From NCBI GenBank assembly GCA_002438345.1, contig DJUJ01000162.1:39170-44726 (forward strand): a stretch of 5,557 nt of DNA, given 5' to 3'. The first letter of the stretch is position 1. Every line of letters begins with the position of its first letter. Below the pieces are notes generated by a model. It saw only the letters and a list, made by a program, of their open reading frames with translations. It did no database searches and was not told the DNA's origin. Positions 1 to 4,380 of the stretch are shown here, in pieces. This DNA is from Paenibacillus sp. UBA6285 (GTDB lineage Bacteria > Bacillota > Bacilli > Paenibacillales > Paenibacillaceae). Made by a program: the position numbers and the translations under genes.

Positions 1-40
1 TTGATCGGGAAATGTAGTTGTTATTTTACAGAAAATATTG

Positions 41-45
41 GAGGC
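41..45 (+). promoter_or_regulatory. Ribosome binding site that fixes the start at 52
   Basis: GGAGG six bases before the ATG at 52. It rules out the upstream in-frame TTG at base 1 as the likely start. Confidence 0.75.
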
Positions 46-51
46 ATCACA

Positions 52-360
52 ATGAGTAAACGTTATCGAATTACAAGAGCCATTCAGCAAGATGGAAGTT
101 CAGCGCAAACCATATCTTTGGAAGAGTGTAAGCAATATTTCGCGTCCAAACCTGATTTCTCCTATACATCAGTTTTTACGGTGGCGGGTGCCACTAGCAT
201 GTCCATTGATGGAGATTTCTTTATGTGGAGCTATGGTGACACTAAGATCCCATTTAGGCATTATCAAGGCGATATTTACGTATCTGGCAATAATGAAGCT
301 GTGATCCCGAGAATGCTTGTGGTTGCGAGTGATTTAAAAGCAGATAACGTGGAAGGGTAA
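52..360 (+). CDS. Uncharacterised 102-residue protein
   Basis: I do not recognise this gene's function. The reading frame is open from base 1, but the start is best placed at the ATG at 52, because a GGAGG ribosome binding site at 41-45 lies six bases before it; the open codons upstream look like leader. The product is 102 residues, soluble, with no signal peptide or membrane segment. It begins with a basic stretch (MSKRYRITRAIQ), has a middle part ending in SIDGDFFMWSYGD and then a PFRHYQGDIYV segment, and finishes acidic. Alternating hydrophobic and polar residues suggest a small mostly beta fold; that is inference. It is followed directly by a strong terminator (411-450), so it is the last gene of its transcript. 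Its partners, if any, lie to the left of the window. Confidence 0.8.
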   Translation: MSKRYRITRAIQQDGSSAQTISLEECKQYFASKPDFSYTSVFTVAGATSMSIDGDFFMWSYGDTKIPFRHYQGDIYVSGNNEAVIPRMLVVASDLKADNVEG

Positions 361-396
361 AAAAAGATGACCCCTAGAAGAGCTCAGGAGTCATCT
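359..396 (-). terminator. Terminator for the leftward GH94 remnant
   Basis: An 11-base-pair stem (365-375 with 386-396, one C/A mismatch at 372/389) encloses a ten-base loop. On the minus strand it is followed by seven T residues (complement of the A run at 359-365). It would stop leftward transcription from the GH94 remnant. Confidence 0.65.
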
Positions 397-410
397 ACCG
401 TCAATTTTAG

Positions 411-450
411 ATCCGATCAATCGTTCAAACGAACGGTTGATCGGATTTTT
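411..450 (+). terminator. Strong rho-independent terminator after the 52-360 gene
   Basis: A 16-base-pair stem (411-426 with 431-446, a single G-T wobble) with an AAAC loop is followed by a T tract on the plus strand. It lies about 50 bases after the stop of the first gene. Together with the leftward hairpin at 365-396 it insulates two convergent genes. Confidence 0.85.
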
Positions 451-452
451 TA

Positions 453-1487
453 TTAGCCCAGCTTTACAACCACTTGATGAACAGCGCCGTCTCCAACAGG
501 AGAGATAATGTTACCTTCTGCAGCTACGCCATCAAGGGTAAGACTAGTTACACCTTTGGATACATGGTTCGGGTTCTTGATCTGGATCACATAAGTATCT
601 CCACGGAAGACACGTGTGATTTCAACGCTGTCCCACTCTGTAGGAATACAAGGATCGATCTTCAGACCATTGAAATCCGCTTGGATACCAAGGATCGATT
701 GAGTGATAGCTACATAGTTCCAAGCAGCAGTACCAGTCAACCAGGAGTTATTAGCTTCCCCGTGACGAACGGCATCTTTACCTGCGATCATTTGGGAATA
801 GATATAAGGCTCTGTGCGGTGAATTTCGTTGATATCCTCCAGGTAAGCAGGAGCAATTTTAGCATGAATTTCAAACGCTCTGTCGCCATGTCCAAGTACA
901 GTTTCAGCGATCATGATCCAAGGGTTGTTGTGGCAGAAGATACCAGCATTTTCTTTGTAGCCTGGAGGGTACGTAGAAATTTCACCAAGGTTTAGATAGT
1001 ACTTGGAATAGTGTGGCTGCTGCAATACGATACCGTATTTAGTATCCAAATACTCTTGAACGGAAGTCAGAGCTTTTTCAGCTTGACCATTTTCCACACC
1101 GACACCGGCCATTATGCAGATACCTTGTGGCTCGATGAAGATTTTACCTTCTTCGTTTTTTTTGGAACCGATCTTGTCGCCATAGTGATCATAAGCGCGC
1201 AGGAACCAGTGCCGTCGAAGCCGTGTGTAAGTGTGATGTTACGCATATTGTCAATCTTAGCTTCAGCATCTACAGCTACATCGTCAAGTCCGCGCATACG
1301 GCAGATTTCAGCATAGTCAGGACCAACGAAGACGAACAGACCCGCGATAAATACGGATTCCGCTACGCGGCCTTCAATGTTTGCAGTCGTTTGGAAAGAT
1401 TCACTCGGCTCAGTAGAGAAGCAGTTCAAGTTCAAGCAGTCATTCCAGTCCGCGCGACCGATCAGCGGCAAGCCGTGAGGTCCGAGA
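453..1487 (-). pseudogene. Truncated, frameshifted GH94 cellobiose phosphorylase-type enzyme
   Basis: This is the C-terminal ~344 codons of a GH94 sugar phosphorylase, a family that splits beta-linked disaccharides such as cellobiose with phosphate to give glucose 1-phosphate. Recognisable landmarks are [19 protein letters not shown] at its beginning (the ADWND motif carries the family's acid catalyst), then [59 protein letters not shown] and [16 protein letters not shown]. Full-length members have about 800 residues, so the N-terminal half is gone. Homology stops at about 1487 and an in-frame TAA sits at 1496-1498. There is also a frameshift near 1209: the frame before it ends in HGFDG, and the frame after it resumes at WFLRAYD, one base short. 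The stop codon is at 453-455. The gene is therefore dead, although the fragment is otherwise well preserved, which suggests recent loss. The exact substrate cannot be told from this half; cellobiose is the likeliest. Confidence 0.88.
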
Positions 1488-1543
1488 GGTTTTGTTTATT
1501 CGAATGAGGTGCTCCATATCGCTGCTGCTCATTAGTGCTTTAA

Positions 1544-1735
1544 TCAAAAACTGGACCATAAGAACAAAAGGACAACGAGTCCCAGTATGCTACTGAGCCT
1601 GGTCATTAATAAGTAAGCATCACTCGGCTCAACGTCACCTTTGACCATCCAACCGTATCGCATGTACCATCCGAATCGAGGGAAAAAGATGTTGAGTAGC
1701 GCTAACAGTACAAACAGGAACATAAACAATCCCAT
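1544..1735 (-). CDS. DUF6199-type small membrane protein
   Basis: A 63-residue protein with two membrane helices (about residues 2-19 and 47-61) and a short polar loop between them. The loop carries WYMRYGW and then VEPSDAYL followed by an Arg, which is the pattern I associate with the DUF6199 family. The role of that family is not established; a database name linking it to natural-product biosynthesis is not evidence of function here. The start is the ATG at 1733-1735, supported by AAAGGAG at 1745-1751, nine bases upstream. It lies upstream of the GH94 remnant on the same strand with no terminator between. It is divergent from the gene at 1863. A damaged paralogue lies at 3374-3613. Confidence 0.8.
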   Translation of the reverse strand: MGLFMFLFVLLALLNIFFPRFGWYMRYGWMVKGDVEPSDAYLLMTRLSSILGLVVLLFLWSSF

Positions 1736-1741
1736 GATTTA

Positions 1742-1788
1742 TCACTCCTTTATGTAATATATACAATCTGACGCATGCGTAGGAGTGA
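1742..1788. repeat. Inverted repeat with internal palindrome in a divergent promoter region
   Basis: TCACTCCT at 1742-1749 is exactly mirrored by AGGAGTGA at 1781-1788. The perfect ten-base palindrome ACGCATGCGT (1771-1780) lies against the right arm. The left arm covers the ribosome binding site of the leftward DUF6199 gene. It could be an operator, or a hairpin hiding that ribosome binding site if transcription starts far enough upstream; chance is also possible. Confidence 0.35.
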
Positions 1789-1843
1789 GTTTCTGTATAT
1801 TTATATAACCTTACGCGAAGTACACTGGAAGATATAAATTACC

Positions 1844-1850
1844 AAAGGAG
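1844..1850 (+). promoter_or_regulatory. Ribosome binding site favouring the start at 1863
   Basis: AAAGGAG directly abuts the ATG at 1851, which leaves no spacer, so that codon is unlikely to start translation. The next in-frame ATG, at 1863, is 12 bases away, slightly long but workable. Confidence 0.55.
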
Positions 1851-1862
1851 ATGACAAAAGAA

Positions 1863-2075
1863 ATGGTACAAACAGGTCATTTTTTAAGCGGGGGATTAGG
1901 CCCTTTATTCTTTTTGTTTTGGTTGGTATCTGTTGGATTGGGCATTTATTTTGTTGTCTTGCTTGTAAAGTTGGCACGTAGAGGAATAGTAGCCCTGGAT
2001 TTGTACATCTACGCTAAAAATCGTGAGATACGTACGCTCTATGAGTCGCCCCAAGGCAGGTCGGATGAGGTTTAG
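1863..2075 (+). CDS. Small single-span membrane protein
   Basis: A protein of 70 residues from the ATG at 1863, or 74 if the ATG at 1851 were used. A glycine-rich N-terminal segment (SGGLGPL) leads into one long hydrophobic helix (about residues 11-37 from 1863). After it come LARRGIVALDLYIYAKN and an acidic/polar tail. Positive charges just after the helix predict a cytoplasmic C-terminus. The RGI-ALDLYI segment resembles other very small Bacillales membrane proteins, but I cannot assign a named family with confidence. It is divergent from the DUF6199 gene and 139 bases upstream of the DUF898 gene, with no convincing terminator between, so co-transcription with the latter is possible. Confidence 0.65.
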   Translation: MVQTGHFLSGGLGPLFFLFWLVSVGLGIYFVVLLVKLARRGIVALDLYIYAKNREIRTLYESPQGRSDEV

Positions 2076-2214
2076 GCAGGAAAAGTCATGAGGTCAAGAT
2101 CATTTGCCAACTAAAGGTTGGATTTCTGCGAACCTATCAGTGGTTGTGAAAAAGGATATAGTGCTATGGTGAAGAATTAGTCATATTATAGAGTATTGTA
2201 AAGGGGTGGTGTGA

Positions 2215-2559
2215 ATGAATACAGTTACAGGTGTAAATGTACCTAGTTCATTACAGCAAGGGAGTAGAGAGTCCTATTTTGACGGTGGGCTCGCTCAGTA
2301 CATAGGTTGGAGTATACTGGGGGCGATTGTCACAATATTTACCTTAGGTATCTGTTATCCTTGGGCACATGTTATGATGTATCGTTGGAAGGTAACTCAC
2401 ACTGTTATAGACGGAAGAAGACTTACATTTGACGGCACTGCAATACAACTCTTTGGGAATTGGATTAAATGGTGGCTATTAACCATTATAACAATCGGTA
2501 TTTATTCTTTCTGGTTGTTTATAAAGTTAGAGCAATGGAGAGTTAAACATACGCATTAA
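2215..2559 (+). CDS. DUF898 (YjgN-like) inner-membrane protein
   Basis: A 114-residue membrane protein of the DUF898/YjgN type. Family-like landmarks in order are YFDGG (21-25), a first membrane helix (about 29-48) ending in TLGICYPW, then RWKVTHTVIDGRRLTFDGT (57-75), LFGNWIKW (79-86), a second helix (about 85-103) with TIGIYSFW, and a basic KLEQWRVKHTH tail. Proteobacterial YjgN is several times longer with repeated helices; short forms of this size are common in Gram-positives, so it is complete rather than truncated. The function of the family is unknown. The start is set by AAAGGGGTGG at 2200-2209, with GGGG eight bases from the ATG. A terminator at 2575-2609 closes the transcript. Confidence 0.88.
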   Translation: MNTVTGVNVPSSLQQGSRESYFDGGLAQYIGWSILGAIVTIFTLGICYPWAHVMMYRWKVTHTVIDGRRLTFDGTAIQLFGNWIKWWLLTIITIGIYSFWLFIKLEQWRVKHTH

Positions 2560-2574
2560 TTGATTTGTAACATC

Positions 2575-2609
2575 GCCCTATTGGAATAATTCCAATGGGG
2601 CTTTTTTTT
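2575..2609 (+). terminator. Rho-independent terminator after the DUF898 gene
   Basis: A 12-base-pair stem (2575-2586 with 2590-2601, one T-G wobble) with a three-base loop is followed by eight T residues (2602-2609), 15 bases after the stop codon. Confidence 0.92.
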
Positions 2610-2656
2610 GTGTGCTGAGTATCCGTACAGTAAAAAGAGGACAGCAATTTCGCAGC

Positions 2657-2788
2657 CCCCTGAAAAAATTTCAATGATGTTGTAACAACAAATATCCGCT
2701 AAGGCGGTATTAAGTAATCCATTTGGTCTTAAGCTAGGTCGACAAGGCTCGGCATCTCCAGTAAAACGGACAGAAAGCCTTTCAGGGG
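2657..2788. repeat. 132-bp non-coding segment bounded by an inverted repeat
   Basis: CCCCTGAAA at 2657-2665 is matched inversely by TTTCAGGGG at 2780-2788. After a three-base mismatch, four more bases pair (TTTC on each inward side). Inside are two adjacent small hairpins: TGTTG-TAA-CAACA (2678-2690) and AATA-t-CCGC with GCGG-TATT (2691-2711). No open frame of note crosses it. This could be a miniature inverted-repeat element or a folded RNA closed by the outer stem. I found no target-site duplication by eye, so the call is tentative. The rest of the interval between the terminator and 2836 is purine-rich and shows nothing else. Confidence 0.35.
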
Positions 2789-2836
2789 AAGAAAGAGAGG
2801 AAAAAAAGAAAACCCTAAGGTGTTCATTGAGAGTAA

Positions 2837-3280
2837 TTATTTTTCAGTTGCTGTATTACCCATTGCAATAGAAATTCTATTCCAACTGTTAATTTGATTG
2901 ATGATTAGAACAAGGTCAACATATTGTTTCTCATCGTAATGTTCACGTACTCGCTTATATAGGTCTTCAGGAACTCTTTTGGTAGGGATTAGAGTAATAT
3001 GTTCAGATAGTTCGAGAGCAACCTTCTCTTCGGGTGTATAAAACGTGCATTCATTCCAAACATTTAAACAATAAATGCGTTGTTCGGTTTCACCCATTTT
3101 ACGAGCATCGGTTGTATGCATATCTATACAGAAGGCACAACCGTTAATTTGAGAGACTCTAATTTTGATAAGCTCTCTTGTAGTTCGATTGATTGTAGAC
3201 CTTTTGGTGTACGTCTCCATATCCATCATAATTTTCATAGCATCTGGTGCAATTTCATAGTAGGGAACTCTTTGACTCAT
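2837..3280 (-). CDS. Carboxymuconolactone decarboxylase family protein (AhpD-like)
   Basis: A 147-residue cytoplasmic protein of the carboxymuconolactone decarboxylase/AhpD superfamily. The CAFCIDMH motif gives Cys48, Cys51 and His55, and Glu36 lies 12 residues before the first Cys. This is the same spacing as the Glu-Cys-Cys-His set of AhpD, the thiol protein that supports alkyl hydroperoxide reductase. IRVSQINGC and the later INQINSWNRI segment are typical of the short single-domain members often annotated as alkylhydroperoxidase-like. A peroxide or thiol-redox role is inferred; the true substrate is unknown, and no peroxiredoxin gene is beside it. The start ATG (3278-3280) has AAAGGAG nine bases upstream. 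A weak sigma-A-like pair (TTCTCA, 17 bases, TATAGT on the minus strand) lies about 35-65 bases upstream. Length and key residues suggest a working enzyme. Confidence 0.92.
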   Translation of the reverse strand: MSQRVPYYEIAPDAMKIMMDMETYTKRSTINRTTRELIKIRVSQINGCAFCIDMHTTDARKMGETEQRIYCLNVWNECTFYTPEEKVALELSEHITLIPTKRVPEDLYKRVREHYDEKQYVDLVLIINQINSWNRISIAMGNTATEK

Positions 3281-3373
3281 AAGGTAAGACTCCTTTGGTT
3301 TTATTATTCATTACTATATCATAATTGCATCTAAATGAGAACGTGTGTACTTATTTTTGATGAAAAATGGTGG

Positions 3374-3613
3374 TTAGAGAACAAGAAGAGTGATTCCGAA
3401 TATAACAGCGATTATTCCTCATATCCTAGCAATCCTATAGAAGGAATCACTCGGCTCAAGGTTCTTGTATAAATGGTTTTTGTATAAGAACCATGCCCCT
3501 TTTTTAGAGAAGATAAGAACCAACCCAACTGCTATAGCGACAAGCGGGATGATGATCAATAAAATTTCAATTATAAACAACCTCCAATATAAAATAGTCT
3601 CAGTGAAACTCAT
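3374..3613 (-). pseudogene. Second DUF6199-like membrane protein, interrupted by TGA
   Basis: A paralogue of the 1544-1735 gene. It has a first hydrophobic helix (IIEILLIIIPLVAIAVGL...), then AWFLYKNHLYKN, then LEPSDSFYRIAR as in the first copy. At 3419-3421 the frame meets TGA, yet the next 14 codons (GIIAVIFGITLLVL, stop at 3374-3376) spell exactly the missing second helix. The position of the TGA corresponds to the Ser/Gly after the conserved Arg, so a single base change such as GGA to TGA explains it. The start is also odd: GGAGG at 3581-3585 points to ATA (3572-3574) or ATT (3569-3571), which would give the usual ~65 residues. The nearest proper codons are ATG at 3611-3613, with a poor ribosome site, and GTG at 3632-3634. 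I infer a decayed gene. Confidence 0.7.
3581..3585 (-). promoter_or_regulatory. Ribosome binding site facing a non-standard start
   Basis: On the minus strand GGAGG is followed after six bases by ATA and after nine by ATT, in the frame of the DUF6199-like gene. No ATG, GTG or TTG lies at a workable distance in frame. A lost ATG is the simplest reading; a rare ATT start, known for infC, cannot be excluded. Confidence 0.5.
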
Positions 3614-3684
3614 ACAATTCTTGGCCGGGCACACAGGGATTCAATGAAAGAACAATATCAATATATTACCATATCAAGGGAAGT

Positions 3685-3690
3685 GAGGGG
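3685..3690 (+). promoter_or_regulatory. Ribosome binding site of the first phage gene
   Basis: GAGGGG lies six bases before the ATG at 3697. It supports translation starting at 3697, in the frame that ends early unless ribosomes shift. Confidence 0.6.
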
Positions 3691-3696
3691 ATAGCG

Positions 3697-4067
3697 ATGG
3701 TATACGAGCAAGGGGAACCGTTCGCAGAAGATCTGAAAAGATCAAATTTCATGACACTATATTTCTTACTCAAGAGCAGTATGAAAAGCTCTGTGAAGAA
3801 TTCGGGAAAACGACAGTAGACGACACGATAGAAGCTTTGGATGAATGGCAAAGCAATAAAAAGCCGAGCCAGCACAAGAAGGATCATAATAAGACGCTTC
3901 GTGTTTGGATAAAAAAGGATCAGAAAAAGCCCGTCTTTAAAACCAAAGAGCAAAAGAAGCTAGAGGAAATGGAGTTGCTGAAGCAGTTTAGCCAAGGAGG
4001 AGGGATGCCACATGAACAATCAGGAGACCTCCAGCTTACTGGCGGTAATCAAAACGGCGTTTCCTGA
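3697..4067 (+). CDS. Phage replication protein, C-terminal-domain type, needing a -1 frame change
   Basis: The start frame from ATG 3697 reads MVYEQGEPFAEDLKRSN and would end at a TAG about 40 codons on. The -1 frame, open from 3687 to 4067, reads FHDTIFLTQEQYEKLCEEFG, then KTTVDDTIEALDEW, HKKDHNKTLRVWIKKD and a charged tail. The QYEKL...DEW...KTLRVWIKKD pattern is the helical domain commonly found at the C-terminal end of phage replication (organiser) proteins. The winged-helix DNA-binding part usually ahead of it is absent, so this is either a stand-alone small version or a truncated gene. The heptamer AAATTTC at 3744-3750 is in the correct phase for -1 slippage; a plain one-base deletion is the alternative. 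The gene overlaps the helicase loader by 56 bases and leads the replication operon. Family assignment is from pattern memory, not a search. Confidence 0.6.
3744..3750 (+). promoter_or_regulatory. Possible -1 frameshift site (AAATTTC)
   Basis: In the 3697 frame the codons are TCA-AAT-TTC, so A-AAT-TTC fits the X-XXY-YYZ slippery pattern. Slipping back one base enters the long open frame at HDTIFLTQEQ. I see no obvious strong pseudoknot within the next 10-30 bases. Confidence 0.35.
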
Positions 4068-4380
4068 GTTCGCAATTAGTAATGAAGTTATTCAGGTCTG
4101 GCACTTATTCCTTCAAGAGATTCCTTATGAAAGAGCACAGCGCAATTTGAGAGATCATATAGCCACATCACGCTTTGCTCCACGAATAGCAGATGTGATC
4201 CGAGAGGATCTGCATCAGCCATTGACCATTTACGAGATTCAGCGTCAGGAGCAAGAGCTGGCCACTTTAGAGTTGATGGAGTATCACGCAACAGAAAATG
4301 TGAAACCAATGCCTGAACGTGTTGCAAAGCACCTTGAACAACTATTTTCCAAAACAAAGGTGAATGCCAATGAACCTTGA
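4012..4380 (+). CDS. Phage replicative helicase loader/inhibitor, G39P-like
   Basis: A 122-residue protein, close in size to SPP1 G39P (126 residues), which binds the phage DnaB-type helicase, holds it inactive and hands it to the replication origin complex. The N-terminal two-thirds are helical, with LLAVIKTAFPEF, VIQVWHLFLQEIPYERAQRNL and then the strongly family-like HIATSRFAPRIADVI. The C-terminal third (from about residue 66) is charged and probably flexible, as in G39P, where the tail contacts the helicase. The start ATG at 4012 has a rich AAGGAGGAGGG at 3994-4004. The gene starts inside the preceding phage gene and ends 11 bases inside the helicase gene, so the three are probably translationally coupled. 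The reading frame is intact. Confidence 0.85.
   Translation: MNNQETSSLLAVIKTAFPEFAISNEVIQVWHLFLQEIPYERAQRNLRDHIATSRFAPRIADVIREDLHQPLTIYEIQRQEQELATLELMEYHATENVKPMPERVAKHLEQLFSKTKVNANEP

Noticed and set aside
474..995. A 173-codon plus-strand frame opposite the GH94 remnant
   Set aside because: It is antisense to clearly homologous GH94 coding, has no ribosome binding site and no recognisable protein character; likewise the frames at 1011-1316 and 1223-1507.
2107..2121. CCAAC-taaag-GTTGG hairpin after the 70-residue membrane protein gene
   Set aside because: The stem has only five base pairs and no T tract follows, so it is not a convincing terminator.
1401..3458. The 12-mer TCACTCGGCTCA occurs three times (1401-1412, 1620-1631, 3447-3458)
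   Set aside because: Each copy encodes the same EPS residues on the minus strand (GH94 TEPSES and the two DUF6199 EPSD loops) with the same codons; shared codon choice and paralogy explain it better than a repeat element.
3666..3953. A 95-codon minus-strand frame opposite the phage gene
   Set aside because: The plus strand carries the family-like QYEKL/KTLRVWIKKD domain; the minus frame is a shadow of Lys/Glu-rich coding and has no ribosome site.
4088..4357. Minus-strand frames within the loader and helicase genes
   Set aside because: They lie opposite intact conserved coding and show no independent support; the same applies to the frames at 4612-4806, 5122-5304 and 5277-5471.
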